Origin: a virus
IMG/VR virus record: IMGVR_UViG_3300042695_002125
Coordinates: 1-23,980 of that record
Length of the DNA stretch: 23,980 nucleotides
Strand: one strand, 5' to 3'
This document shows positions 14,636 through 21,214 of the stretch, one piece after another. How positions within the stretch are numbered: the stretch's first letter is position 1; every line of letters begins with the position of its first letter. A program made the position numbers and the translations under genes. The notes under the pieces are model-generated. The model worked only from the letters and a program-made list of their open reading frames with translations. It was not told the origin of the DNA and did not search any database.

Positions 14636-16696
14636 TCAATCCCTCATGAAGTTCGGTGTGTAGGCCCGGCGTTTCCGCCGTGGCGTTGTCGGTGTTCCGG
14701 CCTTGGGTGCAGTCGGGGTCTCCGCAGCGGCAGCAATTTGCATCGGCGCTTGCGGCTTTGTTTCAACCCCGGCCTGCGCTTCCAGCCGTCGCCAGGTTGC
14801 CTCGTCCCAGCGGTCGGCGCCCATGATCCACGCGGCCGCCCGGGCATAGACGCGGATGTCGAGCGCCTCGTTGCGCTCGCGCATCTTCTGCCATTCGGGG
14901 TGGGCATAGCCGCGCTTGTTGCGCACGGTGACCAGCTGTTCGGCCACCAGCTGTTTCAGCCATTCGGTGTCGACCCAGTCTGGCAAGTGCACGGTGCCGG
15001 GGGCGTCCAGCACGCCCAGCGCCCTGTCTTCATCCGAGGGGCGTTCCAGCCGCAGGAAGCGGTAGGTTTCGGTCTTGAACGTCGCCGTGGCCACCGACCA
15101 CAGCCGCGCGCCCCGGCGCAGGCGCTTGCCGCCGATGGTCGCATCCACAAAGGTCGGCCCCGAAACCGGCGTCGCCCGGTTGAAGCCTTCGAGGCCTTTG
15201 ATCGGGGCCACCTGGTCGAAGCCCTGCTTGCGCGCCCAGGTGTAAACCGCTGGCGCTTCGTACCCGGTGTCGATGGCGAGCTTGCCGATCACCATCACAG
15301 CACCATTGGCGCAGGCCCAAGTCCGACCGAGCAGGGCCGTCAGCTTGTCCCAGCAGGCCAGATCGTCCGGGCCACCGGCGATGACGATGTGATCGACCAG
15401 CCAGGACTCCAAGCCCCGACCCCAGGCCCAGACATCGACCTCGATACGATCCTTCTGCACATCGACGCCAGCGGTCAGGAACAACCCACCCACCGGGATT
15501 TGCACACCGCGATAGGCTTCGCGCCGTTCGGCCAGCCGTTGCCATTCCGGCGCGTCGCCGCTCTCGACCCAAGTCTCGCCCAGAAGTGTGTTGCGCGCAG
15601 CGCGCAGCATCTCTTCTGAGCCTTGGGCGGCCAGCCATTCGCGCGCGATCTGCTGCCAGCTTTTCCATCCCAGCGGCGAATAGAGCGCCGAAATGTGGAA
15701 GCCGATGGAATGCGGATCGGCAGACACAGCCGTTGCCCGCCATTCGCCCCGCTCCAGCATTTGGGTCTTGTAGTGCTCCGCGATGGGCTTCTCGCAGCCT
15801 TCGCAGTGATAGGCCGCTGTGTCGGGCCGCCCCTTGTCCCAGCGCAGGCGTTCAAACTGCAGCCATTGCATCTGGCCACAGTGCGGACAGGGCATGAAAT
15901 ACCGGCGCTGATCGCTGGCCTCAAACTCCCGTTCAATGCGCGACAATCCCCGGATTGTCGGGGTCGAGACGATGAACACCTTGCGCCGGTGCGAAAATGT
16001 GGTGGTCCGCGCTTCGGCCAGTGTGACGGGATCGCCTTCCTCGTCGGCCGAGGCCGGATAGGCGTCGACCTCGTCCAGAAAGATGTAGCGCGCGGGCATC
16101 GACCGCAGGCCGGTCGCCGAGTTGGCGCCGGTGAGCACCAGAATGCCGCCAGGGAATTCCTTCGACAGCATCGAATTGCCCGCATCGCGCGACCGGGCGG
16201 GGTTGACCCGTTCGCGCAGGGCCGGGCTTTCCGCAATCAGCGGATCAAGACGACCTCGTGACGTGCGCTTGGCCAGTTCCAGCGTCGGCAGCACCGCCAA
16301 CATCGGTCCCGGCGCGTGATGAATGACGAAACCGATCCAGTTGTTGCCAGCCTCGGTCGCGCCGACCTGCGCCGCCTTCATGAAGGTGATGCGTTGTGCC
16401 GGATGGCGGGGTGACAGCACATCCATGATCTCGCGCAGGTAAGGCGCGCGGGCGGTGCGATACCGCCCCGGCTCGGCCGCGCCACGCGACGACAGCCAGC
16501 GGTGTTGATCCGCCCATTCCGACACCGTCAGGTCCGGATCGGGGCGCATGCCCTTGCGCCAGCTGCGCAGGATGTCCTCAGCCCCGTCAAAGCCAAGGTC
16601 GAGATCGTCCGTCAGATCGTCGCTGGTCAGATCATCATTGTCATCATCCAAGCGAGACCCTGAGATCGGCGAGGGCGTCGAGGTGCTGTCTGACAT
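14636..16696 (-). CDS. Terminase large subunit, lambda GpA type
   Basis: 686 residues. An ATPase plus nuclease that cuts and packages phage DNA. A very acidic start (residues 17-40) is followed by DLTVSEWADQHRWLSS, the ATP-binding region KAAQVGATE (107-115, a variant Walker A as in GpA proteins) and the Walker B FLDEVDAYP (206-214). Motif III-like SATGLRSMPARY lies just before Walker B. A CPHC/CEGC pair (C270, C273, C298, C301) probably binds zinc. The C-terminal nuclease part includes TAGVDVQKDRIEVDVWAWG with acidic residues for metal binding. The type suggests cos-style packaging as in lambda. It overlaps TerS by 53 bases. Confidence 0.95.
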   Translation of the reverse strand: MSDSTSTPSPISGSRLDDDNDDLTSDDLTDDLDLGFDGAEDILRSWRKGMRPDPDLTVSEWADQHRWLSSRGAAEPGRYRTARAPYLREIMDVLSPRHPAQRITFMKAAQVGATEAGNNWIGFVIHHAPGPMLAVLPTLELAKRTSRGRLDPLIAESPALRERVNPARSRDAGNSMLSKEFPGGILVLTGANSATGLRSMPARYIFLDEVDAYPASADEEGDPVTLAEARTTTFSHRRKVFIVSTPTIRGLSRIEREFEASDQRRYFMPCPHCGQMQWLQFERLRWDKGRPDTAAYHCEGCEKPIAEHYKTQMLERGEWRATAVSADPHSIGFHISALYSPLGWKSWQQIAREWLAAQGSEEMLRAARNTLLGETWVESGDAPEWQRLAERREAYRGVQIPVGGLFLTAGVDVQKDRIEVDVWAWGRGLESWLVDHIVIAGGPDDLACWDKLTALLGRTWACANGAVMVIGKLAIDTGYEAPAVYTWARKQGFDQVAPIKGLEGFNRATPVSGPTFVDATIGGKRLRRGARLWSVATATFKTETYRFLRLERPSDEDRALGVLDAPGTVHLPDWVDTEWLKQLVAEQLVTVRNKRGYAHPEWQKMRERNEALDIRVYARAAAWIMGADRWDEATWRRLEAQAGVETKPQAPMQIAAAAETPTAPKAGTPTTPRRKRRAYTPNFMRD

Positions 16697-17180
16697 GGGC
16701 TTCCAACACCCTCTGCAGGATCGCGGCCTCGATGATCACTGGCACACCGGTCTGTTTTTCCACCCCCAAGGCGACCTCGGCCGCCATCAGCGCTGCCACT
16801 CTGTTGGGCCAAGTGACCCAAGTATCGCGTTCCTGTCGGGCCAACCGGAAGACCATTGCCTCCGCCCGGGCGCGGTCGACCAGCGTGCCTTTCTTTTTCT
16901 GGATGCCAAGCTGCTTGTCCTGCGCCTGGTAGACCGTCAACGCGGTGCGGGCCTTCAGGTAGGATGAGCTGTCGGCGGGCCCGGAGAAGCCGCTGTCCCC
17001 ACCCGTGCTGCGGCGCTGCTGGTCCGGGTCGGTCATGTCGGCACGCCGCACATCGGACGCAGCCGCGTTGATCGACCCGTCGCTGTAAACCACCAGCCGA
17101 CTGGCTTTGCGCGCCTTCTGGATCGCCCCGCGCGAGAGGCCGGAATGGGCGGAATACTCCCGCTCGGACATACCTTCCAT
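16644..17180 (-). CDS. Terminase small subunit, Nu1-like
   Basis: 178 residues from the ATG at 17180 (an alternative in-frame ATG is at 17171). The N-terminal segment SEREYSAHSGLSRGAIQKARKASRL is a winged-helix-like DNA-binding start that would recognise the packaging site. A polar linker (DPDQQRRSTGGDSG) leads to a helical region with VDRARAEAMVFRLARQERD and VLEAHVRQHLDALADL, typical of lambda-type small terminases in alphaproteobacterial prophages. It is the first gene of the late operon. The start region is close to the divergent promoters at 17181-17309. Confidence 0.8.
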   Translation of the reverse strand: MEGMSEREYSAHSGLSRGAIQKARKASRLVVYSDGSINAAASDVRRADMTDPDQQRRSTGGDSGFSGPADSSSYLKARTALTVYQAQDKQLGIQKKKGTLVDRARAEAMVFRLARQERDTWVTWPNRVAALMAAEVALGVEKQTGVPVIIEAAILQRVLEAHVRQHLDALADLRVSLG

Positions 17181-17309
17181 GGCGACTGAATTGACCTCAA
17201 GATATTGGAACTAAACAGAAATAACGATCTTATTCAGTTGATTACACTCCCGCGCAGAGCGATTCTGGGTCCAAGGAACACGATGCAACTCACCCCCGGA
17301 GACGACGCC
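17181..17309. promoter_or_regulatory. Divergent intergenic region between late operon and early cassette
   Basis: AT-richer than its surroundings, as expected of a control region. A possible plus-strand -35 box TTGACC is at 17191-17196 with no convincing -10 box. GATTACAC (17240-17247) and CAGAGCGAT (17255-17263) both recur in the leader of the second cassette near 18126-18145. The region ends in the repeated 33-base leader. No rho-independent hairpin is seen. Confidence 0.4.
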
Positions 17310-17314
17310 ATGAC
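17282..17314 (+). repeat. 33-base leader repeat, copy 1
   Basis: Differs from copy 2 (18152-18184) at one position (G17304 versus C). It contains a ribosome site (GGAG) 8 bases before the gene start at 17310 and an in-frame upstream ATG at 17283 that could add nine residues (MQLTPGDDA). Confidence 0.8.
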
Positions 17315-17537
17315 CGCCAAGCCCACCCCCGTCAAAGCCCCCAGCGAGGCCCTGCTGCTGGAGATCGCGACCAAGCATTTCCACAGCATCGAGACGCTGG
17401 AGACCCAGAACAGCGACCGACTCGACTTCCATGATGTGGCGGTCTGGGCGATCCGCGCCGCCTTGAACGAGGCCTATGAGGCCGGGCGCATCGCTGGTGC
17501 CAAGGCCATGCTGGCCGCCGCCACTGCCGCCCGCTGA
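17310..17537 (+). CDS. Hypothetical small phage protein, cassette 1 gene 1
   Basis: 75 residues, unrecognised. ATG at 17310 is preferred because GGAG lies 8 bases upstream; an in-frame ATG at 17283 is possible. A Pro-rich start (TAKPTPVKAPSE) is followed by two amphipathic helices (EALLLEIATKHFHSIETLETQN and DVAVWAIRAALNEAYEAGRIAGAKAML). The helical pattern suggests a small oligomerising or adaptor protein. It is the first gene of a three-gene plus-strand set transcribed away from the late operon, hence probably expressed earlier than virion genes. Confidence 0.65.
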   Translation: MTAKPTPVKAPSEALLLEIATKHFHSIETLETQNSDRLDFHDVAVWAIRAALNEAYEAGRIAGAKAMLAAATAAR

Positions 17538-17550
17538 AAGGATCAAAACC

Positions 17551-17769
17551 ATGACCACCACCACCACCATCCGCATCGACATCACCACGCTGCCCGACCA
17601 TCTGGACCGGAGCCGCCTGAACAGCGTCGCCGCCAGCATCGAGGACGCGCTGAAGGAAGCGGGCGTTCGGGCTGACTGCTCGGACCTGTTCTCGCACCTC
17701 AAGATCGACTTGCCGACAGCACAACTGGCCGCCGCCAGCGCGGTGCTGGTCGACCTGCAGCTGATCTGA
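17551..17769 (+). CDS. Hypothetical small phage protein, cassette 1 gene 2
   Basis: 72 residues, ATG at 17551 with GAAAGGA upstream and 13 bases after the previous stop. The sequence starts with a Thr run (MTTTTTIRIDITTLPDHLD), then a helix (LNSVAASIEDALKEAGVRAD), a DCSDLF turn and a hydrophobic end (AQLAAASAVLVDLQLI). I do not recognise a family. High GC3 and tight spacing support it as a real gene. An in-frame upstream extension to 17476 would overlap the previous gene and is rejected. Confidence 0.65.
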   Translation: MTTTTTIRIDITTLPDHLDRSRLNSVAASIEDALKEAGVRADCSDLFSHLKIDLPTAQLAAASAVLVDLQLI

Positions 17770-17780
17770 CGGAGGAAGAC

Positions 17781-18077
17781 ATGAGCACCCGCGCGCAGAT
17801 CGCCATCCAGATCGGCCCCGAGGAATGGGCGCATGTCTACGTCCACTTCGACGGCTATCCCGCCCACATGCTGCCCGCGCTGGCGCGCTGGAAACCCGAA
17901 GACATCCTCGCCTCCATTGAGATCCGGCAGGTCACGGCCGAGGCGCTGGATTGCTTCAGCCCGCCCCGCGATCCCCGCATCCTGCCGCGCCCGACGCGGG
18001 AATTCGCCCATCTCTACATGTGGATCGGATGCCAGTGGGTGGCGGTCGAACCGAAGGACGATGCGGACCGAGTGTAA
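17781..18077 (+). CDS. Conserved phage hypothetical protein, MSTRAQI-type
   Basis: 98 residues, ATG at 17781 with a strong GGAGGAAG ribosome site. The opening MSTRAQIAIQIGPEEWAHVYVHFDGYP resembles a widespread family of small phage proteins that start MSTRxxI and carry an H/F-x-DGYP motif. Their function is unknown to me. The rest is mixed (LARWKPEDILASIEIR, CFSPPRDPRILPRP, FAHLYMWIGCQW). It ends 102 bases before the second cassette, where the repeated leader occurs again. Confidence 0.7.
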   Translation: MSTRAQIAIQIGPEEWAHVYVHFDGYPAHMLPALARWKPEDILASIEIRQVTAEALDCFSPPRDPRILPRPTREFAHLYMWIGCQWVAVEPKDDADRV

Positions 18078-18151
18078 TCAGAAAGCACTGATATTGCTTG
18101 GATTTGCCTACACAACGCGCTCCTCCAGAGCGATGGTGATTACACCAAAAA
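18072..18151 (+). promoter_or_regulatory. Control region with inverted GTGTAATC / GATTACAC motifs before cassette 2
   Basis: GTGTAATC (18072-18079, overlapping the end of the previous gene) and GATTACAC (18138-18145) are perfect inverted copies 58 bases apart. GATTACAC also occurs at 17240-17247 before cassette 1. CAGAGCGAT (18126-18134) is shared with 17255-17263. The sequence is AT-richer than the coding DNA around it. A promoter or operator is inferred; no consensus -10/-35 pair is convincing. Confidence 0.4.
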
Positions 18152-18184
18152 GATGCAACTCACCCCCGGAGACCACGCCATGAC
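18152..18184 (+). repeat. 33-base leader repeat, copy 2
   Basis: Second copy of the leader at 17282-17314, with 32 of 33 bases identical. It again includes GGAG 8 bases before the gene start and an upstream in-frame ATG (18153). The repeat points to duplication of an expression leader rather than of the genes, which differ in sequence. Confidence 0.8.
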
Positions 18185-18410
18185 CACCCGCCGCAGCAAC
18201 GCCTCCAACGATAAAGCCCTCAACGCCTTCATGACCACCAAGTTCCAGATAGACGCGATGCTGGAGCGTCTGAAGGCCTTGAGCGATGACCATTTCGAGA
18301 CCCACCCCGACGAGATCAATTGGGGTGATGTCGGCACCCTGAACCACTACGCCAGCCTGCTGCGCCAGATCACCGACGCCGCCTTCAAGGAGGGCGAACA
18401 TGCCGCTTGA
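18180..18410 (+). CDS. Hypothetical small phage protein, cassette 2 gene 1
   Basis: 76 residues, ATG at 18180 with GGAG upstream in the repeated leader. A polar start (TTRRSNASNDKAL) leads to helices (FMTTKFQIDAMLERLKALSDDH) and a Trp/Asp segment (PDEINWGDVGTLNHYASLLRQITDAAF). Apart from the leader I see no clear similarity to the cassette 1 protein. Unrecognised; probably a small helical protein. It overlaps the next gene by 11 bases. Confidence 0.65.
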   Translation: MTTRRSNASNDKALNAFMTTKFQIDAMLERLKALSDDHFETHPDEINWGDVGTLNHYASLLRQITDAAFKEGEHAA

Positions 18411-18624
18411 TCCCGCCCAGCGTCACCGGATCGAGCAGGATGCCATCTCCGCCGCATGGGAGGCCGACCACCTCACCGCCTGCGACCATGCCATCGCCCT
18501 GCTGCGCGAGATCGCCGATCTGGACCGAGACGACGATGGCGACGTGATCATCGGCGCCGACGCCGACGGCCACAACCACCTGATGTCGCGCATCGCAGCA
18601 TTTCTTGCCAACCACGATCAATAG
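18400..18624 (+). CDS. Hypothetical small acidic phage protein, cassette 2 gene 2
   Basis: 74 residues. ATG at 18400 lies within the end of the previous gene, with AAGGAGG about 6 bases upstream, so it is translationally coupled. The sequence is helical and acidic (RIEQDAISAAWEADHLTACDHAIALLREIADLDRDDDGD), then IIGADADGHNHLMSRIAAFL. The Asp-rich DRDDDGD turn could bind a metal, but this is not a canonical EF-hand. Unrecognised. It is followed after 11 bases by the DUF3489 gene. Confidence 0.65.
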   Translation: MPLDPAQRHRIEQDAISAAWEADHLTACDHAIALLREIADLDRDDDGDVIIGADADGHNHLMSRIAAFLANHDQ

Positions 18625-18635
18625 AGGAAACCGCC

Positions 18636-19247
18636 ATGACCAAGCTGACCGAAACCCAGACCATCATCCTTAGCGCCGGGACCCAGCGCCCCGAGAACAT
18701 TGCACTGCCACTTCCCAAGGGGCTGGCCGGTGCGGCAGCGAAGATGGCCGTCACCAAGATGATCGAACACGGCTGGCTGCAGGAGGTCGACGCCAACCTG
18801 CGGCGCGGCGAACCCCTCTGGCGCGAAACTGGCGATGGGCATGGCACGACGCTGATTGTCACCGACGCAGGGCTGCTGGCGATCGGCATCGAACCCGTGG
18901 TGGCGCAGACCGTGGCTGCCATCCGCAAACACGCGGACGAGACGCCGGATGCGCAACAGCCGACGCCGCGTTCGGGCACCAAACAGGCGATGCTGATCGC
19001 AATGCTTCAGGCGCCTGAGGGTGCGACGATGGATGATATCACCGTTGCGACTCAATGGCAGGCTCACACGGCGAGGGGCGCGATGTCGGGTGCCTTGGGC
19101 AAGAAGTTGGGTCTGACGGTGACCTCGACGAAGGAGGAGAAAAGGGGGAGAGTTTACCGGATCAATGGGGTTGCGACACGGTCCGGCGAGTCTCCACCGA
19201 ATCAGCGATGGTTGGGCTCTAAGCCAACTGGAACAAAGAGCAGCTGA
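18636..19247 (+). CDS. DUF3489-type winged-helix protein
   Basis: 203 residues from the ATG at 18636 (AGAGGAAA upstream). The N-terminal half, MTKLTETQTIILSAGTQRP then AAAKMAVTKMIEHGWLQEV, is a winged-helix-like unit with LIVTDAGLLAIGIEP at its end. The C-terminal unit, SGTKQAMLIAMLQAPEGATMDDI and WQAHTARGAMSGALGKKLGL, matches the DUF3489 domain, another HTH. It is probably a DNA-binding protein of mobile elements. After the expected end (GRVYRI) about 28 extra residues (ATRSGESPPNQRWLGSK) overlap the convergent gene by 46 bases, which suggests that a native stop was lost or the end was rearranged. An N-terminal extension to 18456 is antisense-like and rejected. Confidence 0.8.
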   Translation: MTKLTETQTIILSAGTQRPENIALPLPKGLAGAAAKMAVTKMIEHGWLQEVDANLRRGEPLWRETGDGHGTTLIVTDAGLLAIGIEPVVAQTVAAIRKHADETPDAQQPTPRSGTKQAMLIAMLQAPEGATMDDITVATQWQAHTARGAMSGALGKKLGLTVTSTKEEKRGRVYRINGVATRSGESPPNQRWLGSKPTGTKSS

Positions 19248-19702
19248 GCTTCAAGTCCTTCCGGAAGGCGCAATCGCACCATTTCCCTTAACTGATCCAA
19301 TCCTTCTTCAGCAAACGGAAAACCGCGTGCCATTTCAGCCCACATTTCTCGGCCGAGCAGTCGAAGCTCAAGGTCGTTAAGGGCACGAACGCTGTGAAGC
19401 CAAGGCATGACCATTGCCGCATCATTGAAACGGTTTTCTTTCTGAAATCGCTGGATCTCACGGTTTAGGGCGATTGGAACAAAGTCAGAGATCTCTTCAC
19501 GACGCGCAGACAGATCAAGCGCTTGTGCAGGTAATATACCGTTGCTATTTATGACTCTGAAGACCGTCGAACCCGCGACCAAAAAGCCAATCTCGTCACC
19601 CGACATACCTTTCAAGATTGTGATGTATTTTTCGATGTCTGCCCTATGGGCCTTGGTAACCGCCTCCAGGCCTTTTTTTTTGATCCAGCCAAACAATTGC
19701 AA
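19202..19702 (-). CDS. Hypothetical protein, low-GC accessory gene
   Basis: 166 residues, unrecognised. The TTG at 19702 is the start that fits best; an AGGTAGGGTGG purine stretch lies directly upstream. The N-terminus is basic-amphipathic (LFGWIKKKGLEAVTKAHRADIEKYI) with no signal peptide, followed by DEIGFLVAGSTVFRVIN, FVPIALNREIQRFQKEN, and a C-terminal part WLHSVRALNDLELRLLGREMWAEMARGFP. This pattern suggests a cytosolic helical protein. GC content is lower than in its neighbours, so it was probably acquired separately. A run of nine A codes for the KKK near the start. It converges on and overlaps the DUF3489 gene by 46 bases. Confidence 0.65.
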   Translation of the reverse strand: MQLFGWIKKKGLEAVTKAHRADIEKYITILKGMSGDEIGFLVAGSTVFRVINSNGILPAQALDLSARREEISDFVPIALNREIQRFQKENRFNDAAMVMPWLHSVRALNDLELRLLGREMWAEMARGFPFAEEGLDQLREMVRLRLPEGLEAQLLFVPVGLEPNHR

Positions 19703-19729
19703 CCACCCTACCTATGCATTTCCATGATC

Positions 19730-19759
19730 AGGATACACGTGCGCCTGCATGCAAAGCAA
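19730..19759 (-). promoter_or_regulatory. Candidate promoter for the low-GC accessory gene
   Basis: On the minus strand TTGCTT (19759-19754) and TATCCT (19735-19730) are separated by 18 bases and lie about 30 bases upstream of the TTG start. The rest of the 165-base gap up to the methyltransferase stop holds no gene that I can support. Confidence 0.35.
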
Positions 19760-19867
19760 GGAAAGGAAAGGGAATGGCTTGTGCGCTACAGCCGAAGCGA
19801 GCATTGGAATTCTTCGGACACGCTGCCAATGGTTCTGTTGAGCATGAGACGTTCGGCATTTCCATGC

Positions 19868-21214
19868 TCAGTTGGACCTGTTTGCAATGCTATCCAGCGT
19901 CGATTTCGCCCTTGTCGCCATTTCCCACCGCCGCACAGCGACGTCGCAATAAACCGGGTCCAGTTCCATCGCGAAGCACTGCCGCCCAGCGCGTTCGGCG
20001 GCGACGATCTGGGTGCCGGAGCCGCAGAACGGCTCGTAGATCAGGTCGCCCGGATCCGAGAAAGCGGTCAGCACTGATTCTACAAGCGCCACCGGGAACA
20101 CCGCCGGATGCGATCCCACCGCACCAAGCCCGCCTTTGTGACGCATGATGCGGAACACAGAGTCGGGGATCCGATGGCTCTGGATCGCATTTCCTGTTCC
20201 GGTCTTGGCGTGGACGGTGCCGTCGGCCCCGCGCAGCCCACCGCCGCCGAGGGTTTCGCCCGCGTGCTTGGACGGGACGGTCTTGTGCGGTTTGCGAGGG
20301 CTGCGGTTGAAGTGGAAAATGAACTCGTGCGACGGAGCCAGGCGTCCCTGCCAGTCGCCCGGCAGGCCCGGTCCTTGATCCCAGACATACCAACCAAACC
20401 GCCGCCAGCCAGATTTGCGCATCCATTCGACCCATCCCTCCCAATAGGGTTGCCATTCGCTGTCGCGATGCACGAGGCCGAGGTTGACCAGCAGCTGAGC
20501 GTCCGCTGTGATCGGCGCTGCGGCGAACACGCCCTGCATCAGCGCATCCCAATCGCCGACCTTCTCCTTCGCCGCGCCATAGTCGCGCTGCTGGGCATAG
20601 GGCGGCGAGGTGAACATCAGCGTGGCCTGCTCCCCCTGCATCAGCCTGGCGACGGCGGCTGGATCGGTCGCGTCACCGCAGCAAAGCCGGTGGCGCCCGA
20701 GCCGCCAGATGTCGCCCGGCTTGGTGATTGGTTCGGCAGGCGGGTCAGGGATGGCATCGGCTTCATCGTCGTCGATCACCGTCCTGTCGTCATCGCCCGC
20801 GTGCAGCAGGGCGTCCAGTTCATCCTCCGGAATCCCGATCAGCCCGAGGTCGAAATCGTCGGCCAGCAACGCCTGCAGTTCCTGCAACAGCAAGGCATCG
20901 TCCCAACCGCCCAACTCCGTCAGCTTGTTGTCGGCGATGCGATAGGCCCGGCGCTGCGCTTCGGTCAGATGGCCCAGCACGATGACCGGGGCTTCAGACA
21001 ACCCAAGGTGCGCGGCCGCCAGGATTCGGCCATGGCCTGCGATCAACTCCCCGTCGGCGGCCACCAGCACCGGAACTGTCCAGCCGAACTCGGCCATGCT
21101 GGCGGCGATCTTCGACACCTGATCGGCATCGTGGGTCTTGGCGTTGCGGGCGTATGGTTTCAGGCGGGCGAGGGGCCAATGCTCAATCCGGCCCGGCAGC
21201 AAGGGCGCATTCAT
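19868..21214 (-). CDS. ParB-like domain / DNA methyltransferase fusion, SPPY type
   Basis: 448 residues. Residues ~10-100 form a ParB/sulfiredoxin-like N-terminal domain (GELIAGHGRILAA at 55-67, RRAYRIADNKLTELG at 88-102). A Rossmann methyltransferase domain follows, with catalytic TSPPY (202-206) before the S-adenosylmethionine motif FCGSGT (396-401). This order is that of the beta class, and the SPPY motif is typical of N4-cytosine enzymes, so m4C is the likely product. ATG at 21214 overlaps the stop of the upstream paralogue (ATGA), hence co-translated. There is no restriction partner nearby, so it probably protects phage DNA. The frame continues upstream to 21457 only over the paralogue. 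Confidence 0.9.
   Translation of the reverse strand: MNAPLLPGRIEHWPLARLKPYARNAKTHDADQVSKIAASMAEFGWTVPVLVAADGELIAGHGRILAAAHLGLSEAPVIVLGHLTEAQRRAYRIADNKLTELGGWDDALLLQELQALLADDFDLGLIGIPEDELDALLHAGDDDRTVIDDDEADAIPDPPAEPITKPGDIWRLGRHRLCCGDATDPAAVARLMQGEQATLMFTSPPYAQQRDYGAAKEKVGDWDALMQGVFAAAPITADAQLLVNLGLVHRDSEWQPYWEGWVEWMRKSGWRRFGWYVWDQGPGLPGDWQGRLAPSHEFIFHFNRSPRKPHKTVPSKHAGETLGGGGLRGADGTVHAKTGTGNAIQSHRIPDSVFRIMRHKGGLGAVGSHPAVFPVALVESVLTAFSDPGDLIYEPFCGSGTQIVAAERAGRQCFAMELDPVYCDVAVRRWEMATRAKSTLDSIANRSN

Noticed and set aside
14738-15619. Plus-strand ORF opposite the large terminase
   Set aside because: Antisense to a terminase with intact ATPase motifs; no ribosome site and atypical composition.
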